Assembly (NCBI GenBank): GCA_022842985.1
Contig: JALHON010000013.1
Coordinates: 1-36,311, forward strand
Length of the DNA stretch: 36,311 nucleotides
Source of the DNA: Acidobacteriota bacterium
GTDB lineage: Bacteria; Acidobacteriota; Vicinamibacteria; Vicinamibacterales; UBA2999
Direction: 5' to 3'
Below are positions 1 through 8,243 of the stretch, in pieces; position 1 is the first letter of the stretch; each line of letters opens with the position of its first letter. The translations under genes were made by a program, and so were the position numbers. The notes under the pieces are model-generated. The model searched no databases. It was not told the origin of the DNA and worked only from the letters and a program-made list of their open reading frames with translations.

Positions 1-131
1 GGCGGCGCCGTGGCGCACGCGCCGGCCACGAGGGCGACGAGGGCCGCGGTCAGACCGCGCACGGCCGCGCGACGCGGCGACCACCGCGTGGCGTCCGTGG
101 TCACCATTGCCGCCAGCCGTGCTCCGCGCAT
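1..131 (-). CDS. Putative lipoprotein or secreted protein, N-terminal fragment
   Basis: Only the first ~43 codons are inside the window; the gene runs off the left edge. The N-terminus has arginines followed by a hydrophobic run (LTAALVALVAGAC), which ends in a cysteine like a loose lipobox, so export and perhaps lipidation are likely. The ATG at 131 is preferred because GAGG lies 6 bases upstream, overlapping the stop of the preceding minus-strand gene. An in-frame ATG at 107 would give a shorter, more usual signal peptide. The tight spacing after the MenC-like gene suggests one transcript. The mature protein is not visible, so no function can be given. Confidence 0.5.
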   Translation of the reverse strand, partial: MRGARLAAMVTTDATRWSPRRAAVRGLTAALVALVAGACATAP

Positions 132-139
132 CGTCCCCC

Positions 140-1267
140 TCAGTGCGACTTGATGTTCGTGATGTCGAGCGAGATCTGCCGCTCGGTGGCGGCCTGCACC
201 CGCTCTTCGACGATGTGCACGCCGATGCCGGGGCCGGTGGGCACCGGGATGGTGCCATCCGGCGCCACCTCGATGCCGGGTTCGATGAGATCGGGCACGA
301 AGTAGCGCTTGCTCGCGGCGATGTCGCCGGGCAGCGTGAAGTTGGGCAGGCTCGCCAGGTGGATGTTGTGCGCGCGGCCGATGCCCGATTCGAGCATGCC
401 GCCATGCCACACCGGAATGCCATGCGCCTGACAGAGGTCGTGCAGCTTGATCGACTCGCCGTGCCCGCCAACGCGTCCGGGCTTCACGTTGATGATCTTG
501 CAGGCCTTCGCCTCGATGGCGTCGCGGGCGATGCGCACCGTGTGGATCGACTCGTCGAGACAGATGGGCGTCGCAATCTCCTTCTGGAGCTGCACGTGGT
601 CCATCACGTCGTCGTAGTCGAGCGGCTGCTCGATCATCATCAGCTTGTAGGGATCGAGCTTCGCGAGGTGCGCGCCGTCGGTCGCCGAGTAGGCGGCGTT
701 CGCATCCACCATCAGCAGGATGTCGGGGAACTTCGCACGCACGGCTTCGACCGCGTTCAGATCCCAGCCGGGCTTGACCTTGATCTTGATGCGCCGATAG
801 CCGGCCGCCAGTTCCTTCTCGACCTTGGCGACGAGCTGGTCGAGCGAGTCCTGGATGCCGATCGAGACACCCGACGCGATGCGATCACGCGTGCCGCCGA
901 GCACGGCCGAGAGCGGCTTGCCGAGGATGCGGGCGTAGAGGTCCCACGCCGCCATCTCGATGCCGGCCTTCGCCATGTTGTTGCCGCGCACGCGGGCCAT
1001 CGCCGGGAAGATGTCGCGCGGGTGCTCGAAGGTCTTGCCGACGACACGCTGCGCCAGGAACTCCGTGATGATGTGCCACGTCGTCTCGGTGGTCTCCGAG
1101 CTGTAGTACGGGTGCCCTTCGGCCACCGACTCGCCCCAGCCGACATGCCCTTCGCCTTCGAGACGGATCAGCAGGAAGGACTTCTCGTAGGAGCGGCCGA
1201 AGCTGGTTTCGAAGAATTGGACCAGGGGCAGGCGCAGTAGCTTGACGTCGAGGCGGTCGATTTTCAC
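140..1267 (-). CDS. menC: o-Succinylbenzoate synthase / N-acylamino acid racemase (enolase superfamily)
   Basis: About 375 aa with the muconate-lactonizing-enzyme fold of the enolase superfamily. Numbered from the GTG at 1267, the acid/base lysines sit in RIKIKVK (Lys161/Lys163), the Mg2+ ligands are Asp188 (MVDAN), Glu213 (IEQPL) and Asp238 (LDES), and the second catalytic lysine is Lys262 (NVKPG). The C-terminal signature GGMLESGIGRAHN followed by LPGD is characteristic of the NSAR/OSBS subgroup, which makes o-succinylbenzoate for menaquinone, racemizes N-acylamino acids, or does both. No other men gene is in view, so sequence alone cannot separate these roles. The GTG at 1267 begins VKIDRLDVKLLRLPL, which lines up with family N-termini, and it has GGAG 11 bases upstream. 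ATGs at 1294 and 1300 are alternatives. Confidence 0.85.
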   Translation of the reverse strand: MKIDRLDVKLLRLPLVQFFETSFGRSYEKSFLLIRLEGEGHVGWGESVAEGHPYYSSETTETTWHIITEFLAQRVVGKTFEHPRDIFPAMARVRGNNMAKAGIEMAAWDLYARILGKPLSAVLGGTRDRIASGVSIGIQDSLDQLVAKVEKELAAGYRRIKIKVKPGWDLNAVEAVRAKFPDILLMVDANAAYSATDGAHLAKLDPYKLMMIEQPLDYDDVMDHVQLQKEIATPICLDESIHTVRIARDAIEAKACKIINVKPGRVGGHGESIKLHDLCQAHGIPVWHGGMLESGIGRAHNIHLASLPNFTLPGDIAASKRYFVPDLIEPGIEVAPDGTIPVPTGPGIGVHIVEERVQAATERQISLDITNIKSH

Positions 1268-1341
1268 AGGCGTTGAGTCTCCGGAAGCGACCATCACCAT
1301 ACCACGCAGCCCGGCGGTGCCGGCCCGTGGAATGGGGCTGC

Positions 1342-1347
1342 TATACT
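1342..1347 (+). promoter_or_regulatory. -10 element (TATACT) of the deoxynucleoside kinase gene
   Basis: TATACT ends 9 bases before the GTG at 1357. There is no Shine-Dalgarno in the gap and no good -35. The predicted transcription start falls at or within a few bases of the GTG, so the mRNA is probably leaderless or nearly so. Confidence 0.5.
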
Positions 1348-1356
1348 CGCCTCCGC

Positions 1357-2001
1357 GTGGCATTCCGCCATCTCGCCATCGACGGCCCCATCGGCTCCGG
1401 CAAGACGCGGCTGGCCGAGCGGCTGGCCGCGAAACTCGAAGGCACCGCGGTGCTCGAACGGGCCGAGAACCCGTTCCTCGCCGACTTCTACGCCGACCGC
1501 CCGGGCGCGGCGCTGCAGGCCCAGCTCTTCTTCCTGCTGAACCGGCATCGCCAGCTGTCATCGCTGCGCCAGGTCGATCTGTTCCAGCAGACGACGGTCG
1601 TCGACTATGTCTTCGACAAGGACAAGATCTTCGCGTTCCTGAACCTCGACGACAACGAACTCTTCATCTACCAGCGGCTGTTCGATCTGCTCGCGAAAGA
1701 TGTCCCGCCGCCGGATCTCGTCGTCTACCTGCAGACGCCGACCGACGTGCTGCTGGCGCGCGCGGCCGCCCGCGAGCACCAGCCCGAAGACGAGGCGCCG
1801 CGGCCCGACGCCGAGTATCTCCGGGAACTGAACGAGGCCTACCAGCACTACTTCTTCCACTACACGGCGACACCGCTGCTCGTGGTCGAGACCTCGCAGT
1901 TCGATCCCGAGCACGACGACGAGGCGCTCGACGACCTGATGAAGCAGATCCAGAGCCTCACGCACGGCACCCGCTACTACGTGCCCCGCACGCGTCCCTG
2001 A
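1357..2001 (+). CDS. Deoxynucleoside kinase (dGK/dAK/dCK family)
   Basis: 214 aa from a GTG start. It phosphorylates deoxynucleosides with ATP in the cytosolic salvage pathway. The P-loop GPIGSGKT is at residues 10-17. It is followed by ERAENPFL (substrate-site glutamate and phenylalanine region), then VVDYVFDKDKIFA and a YLQTPTDVLLARAAAR stretch typical of the family's LID/arginine region. The length fits bacterial deoxyguanosine/deoxyadenosine kinases (~200-220 aa). An in-frame extension back to 1273 exists, but family similarity begins at FRHLAIDGPIG and a -10 element sits directly before the GTG. Which nucleoside is preferred cannot be read from the sequence. It lies 37 bases before accD, which has its own -10. 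Confidence 0.85.
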   Translation: MAFRHLAIDGPIGSGKTRLAERLAAKLEGTAVLERAENPFLADFYADRPGAALQAQLFFLLNRHRQLSSLRQVDLFQQTTVVDYVFDKDKIFAFLNLDDNELFIYQRLFDLLAKDVPPPDLVVYLQTPTDVLLARAAAREHQPEDEAPRPDAEYLRELNEAYQHYFFHYTATPLLVVETSQFDPEHDDEALDDLMKQIQSLTHGTRYYVPRTRP

Positions 2002-2025
2002 CGGCCACGGCGCCGCCCGGACTGA

Positions 2026-2031
2026 TAAACT
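2026..2031 (+). promoter_or_regulatory. -10 element (TAAACT) of accD
   Basis: TAAACT ends 7 bases before the accD ATG. The gap (GACCCCC) has no Shine-Dalgarno sequence. This fits the leaderless pattern seen repeatedly in the window. No convincing -35 is present. Confidence 0.45.
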
Positions 2032-2038
2032 GACCCCC

Positions 2039-2902
2039 ATGGCGTGGTTCAAGAAGACACGGAAGCCCATCGAGGCCTCGACGGCCCCGAGCCGGGTGCC
2101 CGAGGGGCTCTGGGTGAAGTGTCCGGACTGCGAGGCCACGATCTACACGAAGGATCTGGTCGAGACGCTCAGTGTGTGCCCGAAGTGTGCGCACCACTTC
2201 CGGCTCACCGCCACCGAGCGGCTCAAGACGCTGTTCGACCACGAGCACTGGATCGAACACGACGCCGGTCTGGCCTCGAACGACCCGCTGTCGTTCACCG
2301 ACACCAAGCCCTACGCCGCCCGCCTCGCCGCCAGCCGGAAGTCCACCGGCATGAAGGACGCGATTCTCGTCGGCGCCGGCACCATCGACGGCGTGCCGGC
2401 GGTGGTCGCGGCCATGGAATACGGCTTCATCGGCGGCAGCATGGGCGTCGTGATGGGCGAGAAGCTCGTGCGCGCCATCGAACACGCGCTCGACCGCCGC
2501 GTCGGCGTCATCATCGTCTCGTGTTCGGGCGGCGCCCGCATGATGGAAGGCGCGCTGTCGCTCATGCAGATGGCGAAGGTCTCGGCCGCGCTCGCCCGCC
2601 TCGACCGCGCGCAGCTGCCCTTCATCTCGCTCCTGACCGACCCGACCACCGGCGGCGTCACGGCCAGCTTCGCGATGCTCGGCGACTTCATCGTGGCCGA
2701 GCCGAAGGCGCTCATCGGTTTCGCCGGCCCGCGCATCATCGAACAGACGATCAGACAGAAGCTGCCGCCGGGCTTCCAGCGCAGCGAGTTCCTGCTCGAA
2801 CGCGGCATGCTCGACCTCGTGGTCGACAGGCGTGAACTCAAGGCCACGCTCGCCCGCCTGCTGCGCTTCATGGGCCCCGACGCGGCAGCCTCCGCGCGCT
2901 GA
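2039..2902 (+). CDS. accD: Acetyl-CoA carboxylase carboxyltransferase subunit beta
   Basis: 287 aa, full family length. With AccA it transfers the carboxyl group from biotin to acetyl-CoA, giving malonyl-CoA for fatty acid synthesis. The N-terminal zinc ribbon is intact: Cys28, Cys31, Cys47 and Cys50 (CPDC and CPKC). The crotonase-fold carboxyltransferase core follows, with AMEYGFIGGSMGVVMGEK, the oxyanion-type glycines in SCSGGARMMEG, and the acyl-CoA segment TDPTTGGVTASFAMLGD. folC starts 17 bases after the stop; accD-folC adjacency is common in bacteria and supports one transcript. Confidence 0.97.
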   Translation: MAWFKKTRKPIEASTAPSRVPEGLWVKCPDCEATIYTKDLVETLSVCPKCAHHFRLTATERLKTLFDHEHWIEHDAGLASNDPLSFTDTKPYAARLAASRKSTGMKDAILVGAGTIDGVPAVVAAMEYGFIGGSMGVVMGEKLVRAIEHALDRRVGVIIVSCSGGARMMEGALSLMQMAKVSAALARLDRAQLPFISLLTDPTTGGVTASFAMLGDFIVAEPKALIGFAGPRIIEQTIRQKLPPGFQRSEFLLERGMLDLVVDRRELKATLARLLRFMGPDAAASAR

Positions 2903-2919
2903 CCGGGCCTCGCCCCGCC

Positions 2920-4230
2920 ATGACGCCCATCGAGCGGCTCTTCGCCCTCGAGCAGTTCGGCATCAAGCTCGGCCTCGACGCCATGCGAGTGCTGCTGGCC
3001 GCGCTCGGCAACCCGCACCTGGCGTGGCCGGCGCTCCACATCGCCGGCACCAACGGCAAGGGCTCGGCAAGCGCGATGACCGAGCGGGCGCTGCGTGAGG
3101 CCGGCCTGGCCACCGGACGCTACACGTCACCGCACCTCTTCCGCATCGAGGAACGGATGGCGCTCGACGGGCGCGACATCGACACCGCGCGGCTGTCGCA
3201 CGCCCTGGCGCGTGTCTTCGCCGCGGTGGACCGGCTGGTCGCGGAGGGCGCGCTGGCCGCCGTGCCCACCTACTTCGAGGTGTCGACGGCGGCGGCGTTC
3301 CTGATCTTCGCGGAGGCCGGTGTGGACGTGGCCGTGGTGGAGGTGGGCCTCGGCGGCCGCTACGACGCCACCAACGTGCTCACGCCGGTGGCCGGCGCCA
3401 TCACGAGCATCGACTTCGATCACGAGCGCCATCTGGGATCGACGCTCGCCGCCATCGCCGGCGAGAAGGCCGGCATCGCCAAGCGCGGTGTGCCGCTCAT
3501 CGTGGGCGAGGTGGGCGACGAAGCCTGGGGCGCGATCGACACATCCGCGCGCCAGGCCGGCGCGCCCGTGACCCGTGTGCACGACGGCACGACCGTTGAG
3601 ACCGTGTTCGTGAACGGCCACGCCCGCCTCACCGTGACGACGCCGTCGGGCCACTACGGCCCGGTGCGGCTGGCGCTCGGCGGCACCCACCAGGCGGGCA
3701 ACGCGCTCGTCGTCATCCGGCTGCTCGAGGCGTTCGCGGCACGCACGGGCCGCCGCGTGGACGCGTCCCACGTGGAAGCCGGCCTGGGCCGTGTGCAGTG
3801 GCCGGCGCGCCTCGAGTGGCTGCGCCATCCCGGCACCGGCGCACAGGTGCTCATCGACGCGGCGCACAACCCGGCCGGCGCCAGGGCGCTGGCGTCGTAT
3901 CTGTCGATGGCTCGCGTGCCCGCCGCCACCCTCGTCACCTCGGTGATGGCCGACAAGAACGTGCCCGGTGTGCTCGGGCCGCTCCTGCCGCACGCGGCGC
4001 GCGTCGTCGTGACGGAGGCGGCCACGCGCCGGGCGATGCCCGCAGGCGCACTCGCGGCGGCCGTCACGGCCCTCGCCCCCGCCGGCACACCGGTGGACAT
4101 CGTGCGCGATCCCGCGGCGGCCGTGGCCTTCGCGCAGACGTTCGCGACGCCGGCCGTGCTCGCCGGGTCCATTTACCTCATCGGCCCGCTGCGCGCCTCG
4201 CTCCTCGCCGGCGGCTTCGAACCCGCGTGA
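2920..4230 (+). CDS. folC: Bifunctional dihydrofolate synthase / folylpolyglutamate synthase
   Basis: 436 aa Mur-ligase-superfamily enzyme. It adds glutamate to dihydropteroate and extends folate polyglutamate tails, using ATP. The P-loop is GTNGKGS (residues 43-49), followed by the folate-binding SPHLFRIEER, the Mur-type EVGLGGRYDATN (141-152) and SIDFDHERHLG with its metal-binding histidine. The C-terminal domain contains LIDAAHNPAGA and SVMADKN, both family signatures. It probably shares a transcript with accD. The next gene, lptD, begins 38 bases on, with TATTCT directly after the folC stop as a weak -10 candidate. Confidence 0.95.
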   Translation: MTPIERLFALEQFGIKLGLDAMRVLLAALGNPHLAWPALHIAGTNGKGSASAMTERALREAGLATGRYTSPHLFRIEERMALDGRDIDTARLSHALARVFAAVDRLVAEGALAAVPTYFEVSTAAAFLIFAEAGVDVAVVEVGLGGRYDATNVLTPVAGAITSIDFDHERHLGSTLAAIAGEKAGIAKRGVPLIVGEVGDEAWGAIDTSARQAGAPVTRVHDGTTVETVFVNGHARLTVTTPSGHYGPVRLALGGTHQAGNALVVIRLLEAFAARTGRRVDASHVEAGLGRVQWPARLEWLRHPGTGAQVLIDAAHNPAGARALASYLSMARVPAATLVTSVMADKNVPGVLGPLLPHAARVVVTEAATRRAMPAGALAAAVTALAPAGTPVDIVRDPAAAVAFAQTFATPAVLAGSIYLIGPLRASLLAGGFEPA

Positions 4231-4268
4231 TATTCTTCCCAGGTTCGCCTCCGGCCGGCGACCACCGC

Positions 4269-6542
4269 ATGACGCCCCGCCTGCGCCGCTCGCTCGTGCT
4301 CCTGCTGCTCTGCCTTCCGGCCGTGGCGCGGGCGCAGGTGCCGGGCTACAACAGCAAGCAGTTCCGCATCGAGCAGGTGGACGAGAACCACTGGCGCTTC
4401 ACGGGGCAGGTCGAACTCGAGAACGCCGAGGTCAAGGGGCAGAAGTTCTACGCCAGCGCGGTGGACCTGCACACCGACACGCACGTGCTCGAAGCCACGG
4501 GCAACGTGCTCTACGAAACGCCCACCGCGCGCATCGCCGCCGAGCGGGTGCTCTTCAACACGAAGACCGGCACGGGGACGTTCTTCGATGCCTCGGGGAT
4601 GGCGGCCATCGGCGACCGCGCCGACAAGAGCATGTTCGGCGGCCTCGAACCCGACGTCTACTTCTATGGCACGCTGGTCGAGAAGACCGGCGACGACCGC
4701 TACAGGATCACGAAGGGCGGCTTCACCACCTGCGTGCAGCCCACGCCGCGGTGGGAGATGACGGCCGGCGCCTTCACGATCAACGTCGGCGACTACGCCA
4801 TTCTGCGGAACGCCGTGATCCGGGTGAAGGATGTGCCGCTCTTCTACCTGCCGATCCTCTACTACCCCATCCAGGAAGACGGCCGGTCCACGGGCTTCCT
4901 GCTCCCGACCTACGGCCGCTCGACGTACCAGGGCCAGTCGGTCAGCAACGCCTTCTTCTGGGCCATCTCGCGCAGCCAGGATCTGACCATCATGCACGAC
5001 TGGTTCACCTCGCGCGGCCAGGGCTACGGCAGCGAGTACCGCTGGGTCCGGTCGGGCACCGCCAACGGCAACATCCGGGCCTATCGCCTCAGCCAGAAGG
5101 CCGGCACGATCAACGGCATCGAACTGCCTGAAGCCCAGAGCACGCTCATCGACGGGTCGATCAACCAGAACCTGCCGTTCGGCCTCGTGGGCCGCGCCCG
5201 CATCAACTACTCGTCGCAGCTCACGCTCAACCAGTTCTACAGCCGCGACCTCTTCAACGCCACGCAGGGCACGAGTTCGGCCACCGGCAACATCTCGGGC
5301 TCGTGGAGCTTCGTGAACACGTCGCTCACCGCCGCGCGCACCGAGAACTTCTTCAACGCCAGCGACTCCATCGTCACCGGCTCGCTGCCAAGCCTCACCG
5401 CCTCGATCTCGAGCCGGAAGCTCGGCCGCCTGCCGGTCTTCTTCGCGCTGCAGTCGGAGGCCACGCGCGTGCTCTTCGTGCAGAAGAACGCGACCACCGA
5501 GGCCGACGACAGCCTGAACAAGATCGACATCACACCGACGCTGCGCGCCCCGATCAGCAACCTGCCGTTCCTGACGGCCACGCTGAATCTCTCGGCACGC
5601 TCGACCACCTACAGCGCCAGCAAGGATCTGACGACCGGCCGGCGCGTCGAGGAGCGGTACACGCGCAATTACGCCGAGCTGAAGGCCGACTTCACGGGCC
5701 CGGTCTTCAGCCGCGTCTATACCCCCAATAACTTCCTGGCCGACCGCCTCAAACATGTCATCGAGCCGGCCTTCTCGGTGCAGCGCATCACGGATATCGA
5801 AGGGCAGGACCGCGTGCTCCTGCTCGGCAGCTCCTACGACCGCGTGATCGGCGGCGTGACGCGCGCGACCTACGGGCTCACGAACCGCGTGCTCATCCGC
5901 AAGGCGCCGAAGACGGCGAGCGCGTCGGCCACCGCGAGCGCGCCGCGCGAGCTGCTCACGGCGAGCGTGACGCAGAGCTACTACACCGACCAGCGCGCCA
6001 GCGCCTTCGACCCCGCCTACAACTCGAGTTATGTCGATGCCGGCAGCGTGCGTCCACCGAGCAACTACTCCCCCGTCGCCCTGAACGTGCGCTCCCAGGC
6101 ATCGCAGATGCTCGCCATGACGCTCCGCACGGAATACGATTGGCCCACGAAGAAGATGCTCAGCGTCTCGACCGGCGGCAACTTCGTGACGCCAACGACG
6201 AGCGTGTCGGTGGCGTGGAGCCGGAGCCTCTCGGCCTTCTTCCCGACCAACGCGCTCAATGGCTCGTCACGCGTCAACTTCCTGGACGGCCGGGTGAGCG
6301 GCGACTATCAGATCGCCTGGGACATCCAGCGGAAGACGGTCATCCGGCAGGGCATCGTGGCCGCCTACAACGCCCAGTGCTGCGGCATCGTGATGGAATA
6401 TCAGGAGTTCAACTTCGGCAACTTCGGCGGCTCGTCGGCCATCCCGAAGGACCGGCGCTACAACATCGGCTTCACGCTCGCTGGCGTGGGGACGTTCTCC
6501 AACTTCTTCGGCAACTTCGGCGGCGCCGGAGGCGGACGATGA
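4269..6542 (+). CDS. lptD: LPS-assembly protein LptD (OstA), outer-membrane beta-barrel
   Basis: 757 aa. It forms the outer-membrane translocon that inserts lipopolysaccharide, normally with the lipoprotein LptE. The chosen ATG gives a clean signal peptide (RRSLVLLLLCLPAVARAQ). An OstA/LptA-like beta-jellyroll follows (residues ~20-170, including VELENAEVKGQKFYASAVDL), then the LptD core with DVPLFYLPILYYPIQ and STGFLLPTYGRSTYQG, and a barrel of alternating strands to the C-terminus. A lone Cys in FTTCVQP and the adjacent pair in NAQCCG match positions where LptD carries structural disulfides. The C-terminus is rich in FGNFGG. A low-complexity alanine/serine stretch (~residues 546-560) lies in a predicted loop. 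The open frame extends far upstream through folC but has no family similarity there. It overlaps the next gene by ATGA. Confidence 0.92.
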   Translation: MTPRLRRSLVLLLLCLPAVARAQVPGYNSKQFRIEQVDENHWRFTGQVELENAEVKGQKFYASAVDLHTDTHVLEATGNVLYETPTARIAAERVLFNTKTGTGTFFDASGMAAIGDRADKSMFGGLEPDVYFYGTLVEKTGDDRYRITKGGFTTCVQPTPRWEMTAGAFTINVGDYAILRNAVIRVKDVPLFYLPILYYPIQEDGRSTGFLLPTYGRSTYQGQSVSNAFFWAISRSQDLTIMHDWFTSRGQGYGSEYRWVRSGTANGNIRAYRLSQKAGTINGIELPEAQSTLIDGSINQNLPFGLVGRARINYSSQLTLNQFYSRDLFNATQGTSSATGNISGSWSFVNTSLTAARTENFFNASDSIVTGSLPSLTASISSRKLGRLPVFFALQSEATRVLFVQKNATTEADDSLNKIDITPTLRAPISNLPFLTATLNLSARSTTYSASKDLTTGRRVEERYTRNYAELKADFTGPVFSRVYTPNNFLADRLKHVIEPAFSVQRITDIEGQDRVLLLGSSYDRVIGGVTRATYGLTNRVLIRKAPKTASASATASAPRELLTASVTQSYYTDQRASAFDPAYNSSYVDAGSVRPPSNYSPVALNVRSQASQMLAMTLRTEYDWPTKKMLSVSTGGNFVTPTTSVSVAWSRSLSAFFPTNALNGSSRVNFLDGRVSGDYQIAWDIQRKTVIRQGIVAAYNAQCCGIVMEYQEFNFGNFGGSSAIPKDRRYNIGFTLAGVGTFSNFFGNFGGAGGGR

Positions 6543-7486
6543 GCGGCCCCGTGCTCGTCACGGGCGCGGCCGGCTTCGCCGGTCAGCACCTGCTGCGGCT
6601 GCTCGCCACCGAGGGGCCCGTGGTGGGCTGGTACCGGCCGGACACGACACATCCGGACATGGCCGGCGTGTCGTGGGCGGCCGTCGAACTGCTCGACCGC
6701 GCGGCCGTGGCCGACGCCGTCCGCGAACTCGCGCCCTCGGCCATCTACCATCTGGCCGGCGTGCCGCACGTGGGCGATTCGTGGGCGCACGCGGAAGAGA
6801 CGCTGGCCGGCAACGTCGTCGGCACGCTGAACCTCTTCGATGGTCTGCGCGCCGCGGGGCTGGCGCCGCGCGTGCTCATCACGAGTTCGGCCACGATCTA
6901 CAAGCCCTCGACCGAGGCGCTCACCGAAGACGCGCCCATCGCCCCGAACACACCCTACGGCACGAGCAAGCTGGCAGAGGAAATGGTGGCGCTCGGCGCC
7001 TGGCGCGAACACGGGATTCCGGTCGTCATCACACGCTCGTTCAACCACATCGGCCCGCTGCAGTCGCCGGCCTTCGCGGCCCCCGGCTTCGCGCGTCAGC
7101 TCGCGCGCATCGAAGCCGGCCTGATGCCGCCCACGCTGATGGTGGGCAACCTCGAGGCACTGCGCGACCTGAGCGACGTGCGCGACACGGTGCGCGCGTA
7201 TCGCGCGCTCATGCAGAGCGGACGCGCCGGCACCTGCTACAACGTGTGCTCGGGCACGGCTGTCTCGATGCAGGCGATGCTCGACGGGCTGCGCGCACAC
7301 GTGCGCGTGCCGGTCACCGTCACGCAGGATCCGGCGCGCATGCGTCCGGCCGACACACCGATCGTGCTCGGGGACCGCTCGCTCCTCACCGCCGACACGG
7401 GATGGGAGCCCACGTATCCGCTCGCGACCACGCTTGCGGACCTCGTGGAGTACTGGCGCGCACAGGCTCTCGCCGAGCGCGGCTGA
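6539..7486 (+). CDS. NAD(P)-dependent sugar epimerase/reductase, GDP-6-deoxy-mannose reductase-like
   Basis: 315 aa extended short-chain dehydrogenase. The nucleotide-binding motif GAAGFAG is at residues 9-15. The catalytic site is Ser116/Ser117 (TSSATIY) with Tyr140 and Lys144 (YGTSK). The segments SFNHIGPLQSP and VGNLEALRDLSDVRD resemble GDP-4-keto-6-deoxy-D-mannose reductases (Rmd) and GDP-mannose 4,6-dehydratases, which supply GDP-rhamnose-type sugars for surface polysaccharide. The ATGA overlap with lptD shows translational coupling, and an envelope-sugar role fits that neighbour. The reductase assignment is more likely than dehydratase but is not certain without comparison. Confidence 0.8.
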   Translation: MSGPVLVTGAAGFAGQHLLRLLATEGPVVGWYRPDTTHPDMAGVSWAAVELLDRAAVADAVRELAPSAIYHLAGVPHVGDSWAHAEETLAGNVVGTLNLFDGLRAAGLAPRVLITSSATIYKPSTEALTEDAPIAPNTPYGTSKLAEEMVALGAWREHGIPVVITRSFNHIGPLQSPAFAAPGFARQLARIEAGLMPPTLMVGNLEALRDLSDVRDTVRAYRALMQSGRAGTCYNVCSGTAVSMQAMLDGLRAHVRVPVTVTQDPARMRPADTPIVLGDRSLLTADTGWEPTYPLATTLADLVEYWRAQALAERG

Positions 7487-7502
7487 CCCGGCCTCGGGAA
7501 CG

Positions 7503-7568
7503 GTGTGGAACCACACACCTTATGTGTGGCACCCTCCTTTGCGTCTCGTGCCGGCACGCGGCTATGCT
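7503..7568 (+). promoter_or_regulatory. Promoter with paired GTGTGG boxes, upstream of the response regulator
   Basis: GTGTGG occurs at 7503-7508 and again at 7524-7529 (21 bp apart). The first copy is half of a perfect inverted repeat, GTGTGGAACCACAC (7503-7516). A -10-like TATGCT is at 7563-7568, 60 bp from the first box and 39 from the second. The two-base loop makes an RNA hairpin terminator unlikely, so a protein-binding site is preferred. The same arrangement recurs at 11306 and 11987-12075. Confidence 0.6.
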
Positions 7569-7589
7569 GCGTCGACGGCTGCGGTGCAC

Positions 7590-8243
7590 ATGGCCTCACA
7601 GATCACGATCGTGCTGGCGGACGATCACCCCGTGGTCCGCAGCGGCCTGCGGCAGGCCATCGACCGCGACCCGGCGCTCACCGTCGTCGCGGAAGCCGAC
7701 GACGGCGAGGCGGCGCTCGCGCACCTGGTCAGGCTGCGCCCCGAGATTGCGGTGCTCGACATCGACATGCCGAAGCTCGATGGCTTCGCCGTGGCGCGCG
7801 CCGCGCAGCAGCAGTGCCCAGATACCCGACTGGTATTCCTGACCATCCACGGCAAAGCTGATCTGTTCCACGCGGCTATGGACCTCGGCGCGCGCGGCTA
7901 CGTGCTCAAGCAGAGCGCCCTGCCCGACATCGTGCGCGGTCTGAAGGCGGTGGCGGGCGGCGAGCACTTCGTGACCTCGTCGCTCACCTCGTTCCTGATC
8001 GACCGGCGGACCCGGGCAAAGGCGCTGGCCGAGCGCCTGCCCGAGCTGGGGGCGCTCACCGCGAACGAGCGGCGTATCGTGCAGCTCATCGCCGACGGCC
8101 GGTCGAGCAAGGAGATCGCCAGCGAGCTGTTCCTGCACTATCGCACGGTGGAGAACTACCGGACCGCGATCTGCCAGAAGCTCGGCATCAGCGGCGCCAA
8201 CGCCCTGCTGAAGTTCGCGCTCCAGCACCGCTCCGATCTGTGA
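7590..8243 (+). CDS. LuxR/NarL-family response regulator
   Basis: 217 aa. The receiver domain (1-120) has the acidic pair Asp11/Asp12, phospho-acceptor Asp57 (VLDIDMP), Thr85 and Lys107 (YVLKQS), all the residues needed for phosphorylation and switching. The C-terminal helix-turn-helix (about 150-210) has the LuxR/GerE pattern LTANERRIVQLIADGRSSKEI and the recognition helix HYRTVENYRTAI. It is a transcriptional regulator and presumably takes phosphate from the kinase encoded next, whose GTG start overlaps this stop codon. A GTG at 7584 could add two residues. The promoter region carries boxes shared with two downstream genes, suggesting autoregulation. Confidence 0.92.
   Translation: MASQITIVLADDHPVVRSGLRQAIDRDPALTVVAEADDGEAALAHLVRLRPEIAVLDIDMPKLDGFAVARAAQQQCPDTRLVFLTIHGKADLFHAAMDLGARGYVLKQSALPDIVRGLKAVAGGEHFVTSSLTSFLIDRRTRAKALAERLPELGALTANERRIVQLIADGRSSKEIASELFLHYRTVENYRTAICQKLGISGANALLKFALQHRSDL

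Noticed and set aside
4173-5756. A 527-codon minus-strand open frame
   Set aside because: It lies entirely antisense to lptD, has an Arg/Ala/Gly/Val/Glu composition typical of GC-rich shadow frames and no family motif.
7502-7519. Terminator hairpin after the sugar reductase gene
   Set aside because: The inverted repeat has only two central bases, too few for an RNA loop without losing pairs, and no T-tract. The match to the 11306 site favours a DNA-binding site.
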